From NCBI GenBank assembly GCA_046348225.1, contig JAXMEQ010000002.1, forward strand, positions 372,001-436,000: 64,000 bases of DNA, read 5' to 3'. Origin of the DNA: JAXMEQ01 sp046348225 (GTDB lineage: Bacteria > Pseudomonadota > Gammaproteobacteria > Burkholderiales > Burkholderiaceae_C). The position numbers and the translations under genes are program-made. The notes beneath the pieces were generated by a model. The model did no database searches and had not been told where the DNA came from. It was given only the letters and a program-made list of their open reading frames with translations. Shown one piece after another: positions 27,928-37,371 of this stretch (position 1 is the first letter of the stretch; the number at the start of each line of letters is the position of its first letter).

Positions 27928-28515
27928 ATGACGCCGTCCATGGCCTACATCAAGCTGCCACCAGTTCAGCCCCACCGTCGCACGCAACGTGGCGTGGTGC
28001 TCATCATCGCCCTGATCATGCTGGTCGTGATCTCCTTCATGGCGACACTGGGCATGCGCAATGCCGCGTCATCCGAAGCAGTTTCGGGCAATGTGCGCAC
28101 GACCGTGCTTGCGACGCAAGCTGCTGAAATTGCCTTGCGCCATTGTGAAGAAACCACCGTGCAGGTTGTGCGTGCCGGTGCGGCAGCGCCCACCGGTTTT
28201 TCCATTCTCGCGGCGTCCTCCACGCCGCGCTGGCGGGAAGTGACGACTACCTGGGACTCCAGCAGCACCGATGTCTTCCAGGTACCCCTGACGCTCGTCA
28301 ACCAGGCTGGTACTGCGGCAACCTTTCAGCGTCCTCCCGAATGCATGGTTGAAAACCTGCAAGTCATTACAAGCGCTGGCGTCCCCTCCATCACGTCCAG
28401 CTACGTTGTGACGGCGCGGGGTTTCGGCCCCGAGGTTCCGGCAGACCCAACATCCACACGCACACGTCCCGTGGGCAGCGAAGTCTGGCTGCAGTCCACC
28501 ATCGAACTTGAGTAG
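27928..28515 (+). CDS. pilX: Type IV minor pilin-like PilX
   Basis: 195 residues. A basic N-terminus precedes the hydrophobic segment GVVLIIALIMLVVISFMATLGM and the PilX_N-type stretch QAAEIALRHCEE. A second in-frame ATG (27940) is an equally good start. It lies between pilW and pilY1, the canonical position. Confidence 0.82.
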   Translation: MTPSMAYIKLPPVQPHRRTQRGVVLIIALIMLVVISFMATLGMRNAASSEAVSGNVRTTVLATQAAEIALRHCEETTVQVVRAGAAAPTGFSILAASSTPRWREVTTTWDSSSTDVFQVPLTLVNQAGTAATFQRPPECMVENLQVITSAGVPSITSSYVVTARGFGPEVPADPTSTRTRPVGSEVWLQSTIELE

Positions 28516-28525
28516 AGGTCCCCCC

Positions 28526-31500
28526 ATGCGCCAACGCAAATCCAACCTCAAAGCCATCGCGTTCACTTTGGTTGCGGCATTCGCCACCCTCGGCACCCAT
28601 GCACAGATGGCACAGGACCCGTTGCTTTCCCGTACCGCCGCCGTGGAGCCCAACATCGTCTTCATGTTCGACGACTCCGGTTCGATGCGGGCCACGGCCA
28701 TGTACCAGTACGGCGGGGTATCCAGTGGCATGGGCATGACAGGGCCAGGCAATCTGCCCGCTGGCCTGACGTCCGAATGGACCAACGCTCCCAACTCGTT
28801 CCACGGAAAGTCACCCGACGTCAACCTCATTTACTACGACCCGCGTGTGACTTACAAGCGCAGGGTCAATGCCGACGGCACCTTCCAGGCGGCGGGGTCG
28901 ACCAGCGGCATCAGTTCGTTCAACGTGTACTTTTACAAGCCCCCGGCGACCTACACCTATGGCGTTTCGGGCGTGAGCGTCACAGCCAAAGGCTCGGGCT
29001 ATCCAGCGTCTGGCGTGGCCGCCACCTTTCCTGTCCCACCGGCTGGTGGTGTTCGGGCGACGGCCACGGTGCAGACAGCGGCCACGCAGAACGTCAGCTC
29101 CGTGACGGTAACGAATCGGGGTAGCGGCTACCCCGCCTCTGGCGTTATCGCCACTTTCTCCGCACCGCCAGCCGGCGGCATCCAGGCCATGGGCTCTGTG
29201 CAAACATTGACCACCACCGCCGTTACTTCAGTTACCGTCACCAATCGGGGACGTGACTACCCTGCCAGCGGCGTGACAGCTACTTTTGGCGCCCCTCCTG
29301 TTGGTGGCATACAGGCTGCCGGCACCGTCAATATTGGCTCAACGAACAAGGTTAGCGCGGTGACTGTTACCAATATCGGGAGCGGTTATACAGGCAGCCC
29401 AACGGCAACATTCAGCCTTCCAGCCGCCGGTGGGGTGCGAGCGACTGGCTTGGTGAATATCACGCAAACGGGAACCGTCAATTCCGTCACCGTCGTAAAC
29501 GGTACCGGTTGCTTCCCGAACGGCGTCACGGTTCAATTTTCGGTCCCACAAGCGCCCGGTGGCGTCCGCGCGACGGCTGATGTACGGCGCGCGGGGAACA
29601 ACACAGGCTGTGCGAGCGGACGCAGAATTGCCTCGATCAACATGACCAACAATGGCTCTGGCTATACCAGTACGCCAACGCTGACATTTTCAAGCATCAA
29701 CTCGGGCTCCAGCACATTCACGGTGGTGATGGGGACAACCGGCTCCATTTTGGGCATCACGGTCACGGATCCGGGGTCGGGATACAGCAGTGCACCCACC
29801 ATCACCATCGGCAATGCTGGAGGCGGTTCGGGAGCGTCGTTTTCGGTTGCTCTGACTGCGACCAACTGGATCACCGGCATCACAATGACCAACGTCGGAG
29901 CCGGATATGCATCGGCTCCCAGCCTGACGTTGGGCAACACGGGTGGCGGCAGTGGCGCAACGTTTACCGTCAACACGCAGGGCGTCCGCGGTATCTCTGG
30001 TATCACCATCACCAACCCGGGTGCCGGCTACACCAGCCTGCCGACCATCACGCTGGGCGGTACCGGCAGCGGCAGCGGCGCCGTGCTGCAAGTCAATGGT
30101 GGCACCACCAATGTCATCTCCGGCATTACCATTACCAACCCGGGCTCGGGCTACACCACGCAACCCGTACTCACCCTTTCCGGCACCAGCGGCGGCACGG
30201 GCGCCACGTTCGGCTACACCTACACATCGACGCTGACGCCGGCCGTCAATACCCTGTACCGGGGTCTGGACACGCCGACTGCAGCGATCAACTACTTCAC
30301 CCCCAGCTACACACCGGATGCGGGCAGCCCGCTCGCGCTCAGCGCGACCGTGGTCGCCTACCCCAACACCGCGAGCGCCTCGACGACACAGTATCCAAAG
30401 TTCCGGGCCCGTACGGACTGTGACCCAACCGTCTGCACCTGGGCCCAGGAGCTCCAGAACTATGCCAATTGGAAGACGTACCACAGCACGCGGCTGGACC
30501 TGGCCAAAACCGGTATCGGCCTGGCGCTGCAACCCCTCAACCCGACGTTCCGGCTCGGTTGGGGCACTATCAACGGGATCAATGACAACGATGCGCTGAC
30601 CAAGGGTGTGCGCAAGTACACCCCGGCCGTGCAGAGCGAATTCCTAAGCTGGTTGTATGCCCGCACGGCGCCGGGCAGTACACCCAACCGGCGTGCGCTG
30701 GACAAGGTGGGCAAGTACTACATGCGCGGCGACGATGCGGGGCCTTGGGCAGATAACCCGGATGGCAACAGCACCGCCATCAACGTCACGGGGAACGTCC
30801 TGACGCACGCGTCATGCCGCCGCTCGTACGCCATGCTGATGACCGACGGCTACTACAACGACAGTTTTTCGCTGTCGGACCAGGACACGTCCAACGGGCC
30901 AACGATCACCAGCCCCAGTACCTACCAGTACACGCCTATCGGTCCGTACAGCGACACCATCGACAACACGACCCAGTTTGCCAACACCATGGCCGACATT
31001 GCCATGAAGTACTGGGTCACTGACCTTCGCGGGTCCATCTCCAACAGCGTGCGGCCAGTGGAAGGTGATGAGGCTTTCTGGCAGCACATGAACTTTTACG
31101 CCATCGGTCTGGGGGTTGTCGGAACGCTGGACGCCACCGACCCCGCTGTGCTCCAGAGGCTCACCGGCAGTTCGTCCACGCTGCCGCCGCGTTCGCTCAG
31201 CTGGCCGCAGCCTTTCTCGGACACCCAGACGGCCATTGATGACATGTGGCATGCCACCATCAACGGGCGTGGCAAGCTGCTTAACGCCAAGACAGCCGAG
31301 GAACTGAACTCCGCAGTGGTTCAGATGATGTCTGACATCAGCGGCAAGGAGGCGACCCAGTCTGGTGTGGCGGTATCCACCGCGAGCCTGACGCAGGGCA
31401 CCAAGAAGTACACGCCCAGCTACACCTCGGTGCTCTGGAACGGCAACGTCACGGCCTACAACCTGGACCCGAACAACGGCAATCAGACTGGCGTCGCCTG

Positions 31501-33469
31501 GCAGGTCGAAACCTTGCAGTCGACCGATCCAACCACTGGCAGAAAGACCTATTCGTCCCGGATGCCCGACCACACCGTCCGTAACATTTTCGTTGGCAAC
31601 GGTGCTACCAGCGGCACGCGTGCGGTGGAATTCAAGCATGCATCGATGGGCGCGCTCACGGGTTTGATGACGGGTGCGTCGGTTGATCTGATCAACTATC
31701 TGCGCGGCGATGCATCCAAGGAAGACACCAGCGAAACCGCCAACGACCCCACCGCCATTTTCCGGGCCCGCGAAACGCGGCTGGGTGACATCGTCAATTC
31801 GACACCGGTCTTCGTGAAGGACACGCTGGACCTCGGCTACGAGCGGCTGCCTTCGGGTTTCCCGGGGCGAGACACCTACCGCGCCTATGTGGATGGAACC
31901 GGTTCACCCGCTGCCGGCGGCAAGAAGCAACGTGCCGAAGGCCTGCTCTTCGTGGGCGCCAATGACGGCATGCTCCACGCCTTCCGTGATGGCACATTTG
32001 ACGCCCAGGGCAACGTCATCAACCAGGGAGGTGTGGAAGTATTTGCCTATGTGCCCCACGCGCTGCTGCCTTCCCTCCATTTGCTGGCCGACAAGGCTTA
32101 CCAGCACCGCTACTACGTGGACGGGCCTAACATCGAGACCGACGCCTACATCGGTGGTGCGTGGACCAACATCGTGCTCGGCTCAACCGGTGCAGGGGCC
32201 GGCGTCCTGGCCAGTGCCGGCAACAGTCCCCGGTCGGCTGTGTATGCCATCAACACCACCAGCCTGACCTCTGGTGCCAACACCTTGAATGCATCGAGCG
32301 TGTTGTGGGAAGTCAGCTCCAACCAGGCCAATTTCAGCGAACTGGGTTACGTTCTGACCGATATCCAGGCCGGTCCGTCGCTGAACAGCGCCAACCCGTG
32401 GATTGCAGTGTTTGGCAATGGCTATGAGAGCAAGTCATGCAAAGCCATGCTGTACGTTGTGAACCTGCAGACCGGGGCCCGTATCCGCGAGATCGACACC
32501 GGCGTGGGCAGCTGCGCAGCGGGCTCGCGCAACGGCCTGGGCGGTGTACGCGTGGTGCGCAATGCAGCGCAGCAAATCATTGGTGCGTACGCAGGTGATC
32601 TGCAGGGAAATGTCTGGAAGTTCAACCTGAACAACAGCGACTCCACTGCCTGGGGTGTGGATCTGGGTGGCTCGCCGCTGATCAAGATGGGCAATACGCA
32701 GTCCATCACGGCTCCGCCCTCGGTCATCACGCTGCCGGCCATCGGAGGGCCCGCGACGGGCTACCAGGTGATCGTCGGGACCGGCAAGTTCTATGAAGTC
32801 AGCGACATCACCACCACGGCAACACAGGCCTTCTACAGCATCTGGGACCCACTGGCTTTCGGTACCGCCACCATTCCGACAGGGACGTTGCTCGACATGG
32901 CCGTTGCAGCCGATAGAGCCAAACTGGTTCAACAGACGGTCAGCGCATCGATTACTGGCGACAACGGCAACACGTATGCAGCCGTTTCCGCCAACCCGGT
33001 GGACTACACAGGCGGCACCCCAAAGCGTGGTTGTTACCTGAATTTCACGCAGACCGGGCAACGCATGGTGTACCCGATCGATTTGCTGGCCAACCGGTTT
33101 GCTGCCGCGGACACCATTTCGCCGTCCAATGTGTCGCTGGATCAGTGTGTCAATGAGACGGGCGGATCCAGCTTCCTCTATTTCCTCGACGCGTTCACCT
33201 GCGGTGCCGCGGCGGACCAGATTCTGGACACGAATGGGGATGGCAATGTCGATACCGCAGACGCGTTGGTCAGTGGTGTGGAAGGCAAGGCCGACGGCCG
33301 TAACGTGTCGCTGCAAGTCACAGGTACACGGTATGTGAACGTCAGCGGCGGCTCTCCTGGGGCAACGCTGATCAACCTGAGTTGCACGGCGCTGGGCAAT
33401 TGCGCAACGCCTGCGCCCGGCTCCGTTGGCATCAAGAGCCGCGAATGGCGTCAGCTGTTCATGCGCTGA
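28526..33469 (+). CDS. pilY1: PilY1-type pilus tip protein with a large internal repeat insertion
   Basis: 1647 residues from the ATG at 28526 (GAGG upstream). A signal peptide ends near GTHA-Q. Then NIVFMFDDSGSM gives a von Willebrand A MIDAS motif (D49, S51, S53). Residues about 147-568 are ten Gly/Thr-rich repeats. The vWA-like fold seems to resume later (YAMLMTDGYYND near 770). The C-terminal half is the PilC/PilY1 beta-propeller (GLLFVGANDGMLHAF), with a calcium-binding loop DTNGDGNVDTAD near 1570. PilY1 caps the pilus and acts in adhesion, twitching and surface sensing. It is longer than typical PilY1 proteins (about 1100-1200) because of the repeats. Confidence 0.88.
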   Translation: MRQRKSNLKAIAFTLVAAFATLGTHAQMAQDPLLSRTAAVEPNIVFMFDDSGSMRATAMYQYGGVSSGMGMTGPGNLPAGLTSEWTNAPNSFHGKSPDVNLIYYDPRVTYKRRVNADGTFQAAGSTSGISSFNVYFYKPPATYTYGVSGVSVTAKGSGYPASGVAATFPVPPAGGVRATATVQTAATQNVSSVTVTNRGSGYPASGVIATFSAPPAGGIQAMGSVQTLTTTAVTSVTVTNRGRDYPASGVTATFGAPPVGGIQAAGTVNIGSTNKVSAVTVTNIGSGYTGSPTATFSLPAAGGVRATGLVNITQTGTVNSVTVVNGTGCFPNGVTVQFSVPQAPGGVRATADVRRAGNNTGCASGRRIASINMTNNGSGYTSTPTLTFSSINSGSSTFTVVMGTTGSILGITVTDPGSGYSSAPTITIGNAGGGSGASFSVALTATNWITGITMTNVGAGYASAPSLTLGNTGGGSGATFTVNTQGVRGISGITITNPGAGYTSLPTITLGGTGSGSGAVLQVNGGTTNVISGITITNPGSGYTTQPVLTLSGTSGGTGATFGYTYTSTLTPAVNTLYRGLDTPTAAINYFTPSYTPDAGSPLALSATVVAYPNTASASTTQYPKFRARTDCDPTVCTWAQELQNYANWKTYHSTRLDLAKTGIGLALQPLNPTFRLGWGTINGINDNDALTKGVRKYTPAVQSEFLSWLYARTAPGSTPNRRALDKVGKYYMRGDDAGPWADNPDGNSTAINVTGNVLTHASCRRSYAMLMTDGYYNDSFSLSDQDTSNGPTITSPSTYQYTPIGPYSDTIDNTTQFANTMADIAMKYWVTDLRGSISNSVRPVEGDEAFWQHMNFYAIGLGVVGTLDATDPAVLQRLTGSSSTLPPRSLSWPQPFSDTQTAIDDMWHATINGRGKLLNAKTAEELNSAVVQMMSDISGKEATQSGVAVSTASLTQGTKKYTPSYTSVLWNGNVTAYNLDPNNGNQTGVAWQVETLQSTDPTTGRKTYSSRMPDHTVRNIFVGNGATSGTRAVEFKHASMGALTGLMTGASVDLINYLRGDASKEDTSETANDPTAIFRARETRLGDIVNSTPVFVKDTLDLGYERLPSGFPGRDTYRAYVDGTGSPAAGGKKQRAEGLLFVGANDGMLHAFRDGTFDAQGNVINQGGVEVFAYVPHALLPSLHLLADKAYQHRYYVDGPNIETDAYIGGAWTNIVLGSTGAGAGVLASAGNSPRSAVYAINTTSLTSGANTLNASSVLWEVSSNQANFSELGYVLTDIQAGPSLNSANPWIAVFGNGYESKSCKAMLYVVNLQTGARIREIDTGVGSCAAGSRNGLGGVRVVRNAAQQIIGAYAGDLQGNVWKFNLNNSDSTAWGVDLGGSPLIKMGNTQSITAPPSVITLPAIGGPATGYQVIVGTGKFYEVSDITTTATQAFYSIWDPLAFGTATIPTGTLLDMAVAADRAKLVQQTVSASITGDNGNTYAAVSANPVDYTGGTPKRGCYLNFTQTGQRMVYPIDLLANRFAAADTISPSNVSLDQCVNETGGSSFLYFLDAFTCGAAADQILDTNGDGNVDTADALVSGVEGKADGRNVSLQVTGTRYVNVSGGSPGATLINLSCTALGNCATPAPGSVGIKSREWRQLFMR
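28963..30230 (+). repeat. Ten tandem coding repeats inside pilY1
   Basis: Each unit has a core like VTVTNRGSGYPASG or ITITNPGSGYTSLP, followed by a beta-strand and a Gly-rich turn. Unit length is about 36-46 residues. Units 1-5 share an APPAGGI/VRATG-type second half; units 6-10 share a GGSGATF-type second half, so two sub-families were amplified separately. The DNA is visibly less GC-rich than the flanking genes. Confidence 0.8.
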
Positions 33470-33503
33470 ACTTCAGTAACATAGGGTGCTTGGAGGTCCA
33501 GTC

Positions 33504-33983
33504 ATGAACGGTTTATTGTCAACGCGCCGAAAGCAGAGCCACGGCCGCGGATTCACCCTGATCGAGCTGATGATCGTGGTGGCGATCATCGGCATCCTGG
33601 CGTCCATCGCATTGCCAGCGTACACGAGTTACGTGGCACGCGCCAAGCGCGCGGATGCTCGGGCTCAGCTGTTGCAGGCCGCCCAGTTCATGCAACGCTT
33701 TTATGCCGCCAACGACAAATACGATTTCGATCGGGCCAGCAACGCGGTCGCCACGCAAATGCCAAGTGTCCTGCAGCGCTCGCCGCCAGAAGGAACGAAG
33801 CTGTATGGCCTAGCGATCACGGCTTCCGCTTCGTCCTACACGCTTGCCATGACGCCCGAGCCGGGGCAAAGCATGGTGAACGACGAGTGCGGCTCCTTCA
33901 CGCTCACGTCAGCGGGCGTGCGTGGCGTACTGGTCAATGGCGTTGCAGGCAGCACCGCCCTGCGGGACAAATGCTGGAAATAG
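33504..33983 (+). CDS. pilE: Type IV pilin PilE
   Basis: 159 residues from the ATG at 33504 with GGAGG upstream. Prepilin site GRG-FTLIELMIVVAIIGILA. The soluble domain carries a C-terminal Cys pair (NDECGSF and DKCWK) that would form the D-loop disulfide. Its place at the end of the fimT-pilVWXY1 cluster suggests the minor pilin PilE rather than the major subunit. Confidence 0.87.
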   Translation: MNGLLSTRRKQSHGRGFTLIELMIVVAIIGILASIALPAYTSYVARAKRADARAQLLQAAQFMQRFYAANDKYDFDRASNAVATQMPSVLQRSPPEGTKLYGLAITASASSYTLAMTPEPGQSMVNDECGSFTLTSAGVRGVLVNGVAGSTALRDKCWK

Positions 33984-33990
33984 CACCTTG

Positions 33991-35082
33991 ATGCCCATGG
34001 AACGGGCGGCGTACCAAGCATCTCTCGCCGTCCGGATCACCTCCCCCAACCCCCGGGTCGGCTGCGTCATCATCAGCGCCACAGGCGACGTGCTGGGCCA
34101 GGGCCACACCCAGCAAGCCGGCGGTCCGCATGCGGAAGTCATGGCCCTGCGCGATGCCGCTGCGCGCGGGCACGATGTGCGCGATGCCATCGCGTGGGTC
34201 ACGCTGGAGCCCTGCTCCCACCAGGGCCGGACGGGCCCGTGCTGTGACGCACTCATCCGCGCAGGTATTGCCAAGGTCGTGGCTTCGATAGCGGACCCCA
34301 ACCCGCAGGTGTCGGGCCGGGGCTTTGAGCGCCTGCGCGCGGCAGGCATCGAGGTGGAAGTGGGCCCCGGTGCCGCCGAGTCGCGCGAACTCAACATCGG
34401 TTTCTTCAGCCGCATGATCCGCAAGACACCCTGGGTACGCCTGAAGGCCGCCGCCTCACTGGACGGCACCACGGCACTGGACAACGGCGCGAGCCAGTGG
34501 ATCACCGCACCCGAAGCCAGGGCCGACGGCCATGCCTGGCGCGCACGCGCCTGCGCCGTCCTCACTGGTATCGGCACCGTGCTGGAAGACGATCCGCTGC
34601 TGGACGTACGTCTGGTGGACACGCCGCGTCAGCCGCACCTGGTGGTGGTCGACAGCCGGCTGGAAACCCCGCTGGACGCCAGGCTGTTCGGTCCCGAGCG
34701 CAAGCTGTTCATCTATTGCGCGTCGCCCGACGCGGCCAGGCGGGCGGCACTGGAAGCCCGAGGCGCCACCGTCGTCGCCCTGCCGGGTGAAGGCGGCAAG
34801 GTGGACCTGGCCGCCATGCTGCGCGATCTGGCGCAGCGGGAAGTGAACGAACTGCACGTGGAAGCAGGCCACAAGCTCAACGGCTCGCTGATTCGCGAGG
34901 GGCTGGTCGACGAACTGCTGGTGTACCTGGCACCCAGGCTGCTGGGTGCCGGCCGCGGGCTGACCAACCTGGGCCCATGGACCGCGCTGAACGAGGCCAT
35001 CGACTTTGAATTCCGTTCGGTGGACAAGGTCGGCCCGGACCTTCGCGTGCTGGCCCGGATTCCCGGGCGCGACAGCTTTTAA
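33991..35082 (+). CDS. ribD: Bifunctional riboflavin deaminase/reductase RibD
   Basis: 363 residues from the ATG at 33991; a second ATG two codons later is possible. The N-terminal deaminase domain has TSPNPRVGCVI, the zinc ligands in GGPHAEVMAL and EPCSHQGRTGPCCDALI. The C-terminal reductase domain begins near TPWVRLKAAASLDG. It catalyses the second and third steps from GTP to riboflavin. It starts 8 bases after pilE, with no FMN riboswitch between. Confidence 0.94.
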   Translation: MPMERAAYQASLAVRITSPNPRVGCVIISATGDVLGQGHTQQAGGPHAEVMALRDAAARGHDVRDAIAWVTLEPCSHQGRTGPCCDALIRAGIAKVVASIADPNPQVSGRGFERLRAAGIEVEVGPGAAESRELNIGFFSRMIRKTPWVRLKAAASLDGTTALDNGASQWITAPEARADGHAWRARACAVLTGIGTVLEDDPLLDVRLVDTPRQPHLVVVDSRLETPLDARLFGPERKLFIYCASPDAARRAALEARGATVVALPGEGGKVDLAAMLRDLAQREVNELHVEAGHKLNGSLIREGLVDELLVYLAPRLLGAGRGLTNLGPWTALNEAIDFEFRSVDKVGPDLRVLARIPGRDSF

Positions 35083-35127
35083 GGGTTTGCCCCAGCCTGC
35101 TAACGGAATCCCTGCGAAAATAGCGGG

Positions 35128-35769
35128 ATGTTCACCGGAATCATCACCGGCGTGGGGCGCATCGCCGCCGTCCACGACCTGGGAAGCTCTTTACAGCACG
35201 GCAAGCGCCTCGTCATCGAGGCACCCGCCGGCTACCTGGACGACGTAGGCCTGGGGGACAGCATTGCGCTCAATGGCGCCTGCATGACGGTCACCTCGCT
35301 CGACACGGCACAGCGCCAATTCACGATCGACATTTCGGCCGAGTCGCTCGACAAGACCGCCGGTCTGGCCCAGCCGGGGCCTGTCAACCTGGAGAAAGCC
35401 CTGCGCGCGCATGACCGGCTGGGCGGGCACATTGTGTCCGGCCATGTGGATGGCATTGGGCAGGTGACCCACTTTGCCCAGGTGGGCGAAAGCTGGGAGT
35501 TGCGCGTGCTGGCACCGCGCGTGCTTGGCAAGTACCTGGCGTACAAGGGCTCCATCACCATCAACGGCGTCAGCCTGACCGTCAACCGCATTGCCGACAG
35601 CGATGCCGGCACGCAGGTCAGCATCAACCTGATTCCGCACACCGTGCAGAACACCGCGCTGGGCAGCCTGGCCACCGGCAGCCGCGTCAACCTTGAGATC
35701 GACCTGATCGCGCGCTATGTGGAGCGCATGCTCAGCGCCGACCCCCAGTCCCTGAAAGTCCCCGCATGA
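35128..35769 (+). CDS. ribE: Riboflavin synthase alpha chain
   Basis: 213 residues with the two internal lumazine-binding repeats and the N-terminal MFTGIITGVGRI signature. It dismutates two 6,7-dimethyl-8-ribityllumazine molecules into riboflavin. It overlaps the next gene by 4 bases (ATGA). Confidence 0.96.
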   Translation: MFTGIITGVGRIAAVHDLGSSLQHGKRLVIEAPAGYLDDVGLGDSIALNGACMTVTSLDTAQRQFTIDISAESLDKTAGLAQPGPVNLEKALRAHDRLGGHIVSGHVDGIGQVTHFAQVGESWELRVLAPRVLGKYLAYKGSITINGVSLTVNRIADSDAGTQVSINLIPHTVQNTALGSLATGSRVNLEIDLIARYVERMLSADPQSLKVPA

Positions 35770-36881
35770 CAACCCCCTCCCCCGTGGCGATTTCGCCGGT
35801 TGAAGACATCGTGGCCGACATGCGTGCCGGTCGCATCGTGATCCTGGTCGATGAAGAAGACCGCGAGAACGAAGGCGACCTGGTGCTCGCCGCCGAGCAT
35901 GTCACCCCGGAAGCCATCAACTTCATGGCGCGTTACGGCCGTGGCCTGATCTGTCTGACGCTCACGCGCGAGCGTTGCGAACGGCTCAAGCTGCCGCCCA
36001 TGGTGGCCCACAACGGCACCAAGATGGGCACGGCATTCACCGTGTCGATTGAGGCCGCCGAAGGCGTCACCACCGGCATCTCCGCCGCCGACCGCGCCCG
36101 TACCGTGCAGGCTGCTGTGGCGGCCAACGCCAGGCCCGACGACCTGGTGCAGCCCGGACACATCTTCCCGCTGCAGGCCGTGGACGGCGGCGTGCTCATG
36201 CGTGCCGGCCATACAGAAGCCGGCTGCGATCTGGCCGCCATGGCGGGCTGCGCGCCCGCCGCGGTGATCTGCGAGATCATGAAGGACGACGGCACCATGG
36301 CACGGCTGCCCGACCTGCAGCTCTTTGCGGCCGAGCACGGCCTCAAGATCGGCACCATTGCCGACCTGATCGAGCACCGCAGCCGCACCGAGTCGCTGGT
36401 CGAAAAAATCGGCGAGCGCAGCATCGAGACGGCCTTCGGCAGCTTCACCGCCCACGCATTTCGCGACAAGCCCAGCCAGGGCCTGCATCTGGCGCTGGTC
36501 AAGGGCCAGTGGCAGGCGGCCGACACGGTGGCGGTGCGCGTGCACGAACCGCTGAGCGTGTTGGACGCGCTGGAAGTCAACCGCTCCATGCATTCCTGGG
36601 GCCTGGACGCCAGCCTTCGCCACATTGCGGCAGAAGGCAAAGGCGTTGCCGTGCTGCTGAACTGCGGCGAAAGCGCCGCCCAGTTGCTGACGCAGTTCGA
36701 GGGAACGGCCCGCGCGTCGCAGGCGCCGGAGCGCGGCCGCATGGACCTGCGCACCTACGGCGTGGGCGCGCAGATCCTTCGTGAATGCGGTGTGCACAAG
36801 ATGAACCTCATGGGCAACCCGCGCCGCATGCCCAGCATGGCCGGCTACGGGCTCGAAATTGCGGGCTACATCAGCCGCTGA
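35766..36881 (+). CDS. 3,4-dihydroxy-2-butanone-4-phosphate synthase with degenerate GTP cyclohydrolase II domain (RibBX type)
   Basis: 371 residues. The N-terminal DHBP synthase domain is intact (VDEEDRENEGDLVLAAE acid loop; MRAGHTEAGCDLA). The C-terminal domain has the cyclohydrolase II fold (DLRTYGVGAQIL) but lacks the zinc-binding Cys set: the usual SECLTGD...RCDCG stretch is replaced by HEPLSVLDALEVNRSMHSWG. It should therefore make the four-carbon precursor but not open GTP. This matches the RibBX variant known in Proteobacteria. A separate functional RibA must then exist elsewhere. Confidence 0.88.
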   Translation: MTTPSPVAISPVEDIVADMRAGRIVILVDEEDRENEGDLVLAAEHVTPEAINFMARYGRGLICLTLTRERCERLKLPPMVAHNGTKMGTAFTVSIEAAEGVTTGISAADRARTVQAAVAANARPDDLVQPGHIFPLQAVDGGVLMRAGHTEAGCDLAAMAGCAPAAVICEIMKDDGTMARLPDLQLFAAEHGLKIGTIADLIEHRSRTESLVEKIGERSIETAFGSFTAHAFRDKPSQGLHLALVKGQWQAADTVAVRVHEPLSVLDALEVNRSMHSWGLDASLRHIAAEGKGVAVLLNCGESAAQLLTQFEGTARASQAPERGRMDLRTYGVGAQILRECGVHKMNLMGNPRRMPSMAGYGLEIAGYISR

Positions 36882-36906
36882 CCCCACCACAACCCAAGGA
36901 CAACCC

Positions 36907-37371
36907 ATGTTTGGCGCAGACAAAGGCAAGGCAGACCGGCTGGACGGCAGGCGGCTGCACATCGGCATCGTTCAGGCCCGCTTCAACGAAGGCATCACCA
37001 ACGCACTGGCGGCCGCCTGCAAGGCCGAGCTGGCCGTGCTGGGCGTGGACGAAAAGAACATCGACCATGTACTGGTGCCAGGCGCACTTGAAGTACCGCT
37101 GGCCCTGCAGGCCATGGCCGAGAAGGACCGCTATGACGCCCTGATTGCGCTGGGCTGCATCATCCGCGGCGAGACCTACCACTTCGAACTTGTGGCCAAC
37201 GAATCCGGTGCTGGCGTCACCCGCATCGGGCTTGACTACCAGGTGCCAATCGCCAACGCCATCCTGACCACGGAAAACCTGGAACAGGCCATCGCCCGCC
37301 AGACGGACAAGGGCCGCGACGCAGCCCAGGTGGCCGTGGAAATGGCCAACTTGCTGGACACCCTTGCATGA
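36907..37371 (+). CDS. ribH: 6,7-dimethyl-8-ribityllumazine synthase
   Basis: 154 residues from the ATG at 36907. Motifs IGIVQARFNEGIT, VPGALEVPLALQ and GCIIRGETYHFELV (catalytic His). It condenses the RibD product (after dephosphorylation) with the DHBP synthase product. It overlaps nusB by 4 bases. Confidence 0.96.
   Translation: MFGADKGKADRLDGRRLHIGIVQARFNEGITNALAAACKAELAVLGVDEKNIDHVLVPGALEVPLALQAMAEKDRYDALIALGCIIRGETYHFELVANESGAGVTRIGLDYQVPIANAILTTENLEQAIARQTDKGRDAAQVAVEMANLLDTLA

Noticed and set aside
28963..30230. Possible CRISPR-like array
   Set aside because: The repeats are degenerate, in frame and about 110-140 bases; they are protein repeats of PilY1.
34285..34300. Another copy of the 46-bp repeat at GATAGCG-like strings in ribD and elsewhere
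   Set aside because: Only isolated TAGC or CTATC words; no paired palindrome or upstream CTGCGTGAG block.
33984..35127. FMN riboswitch in the rib operon
   Set aside because: Only 7 bases separate pilE and ribD and the 45-base ribD-ribE gap has no conserved FMN aptamer blocks.
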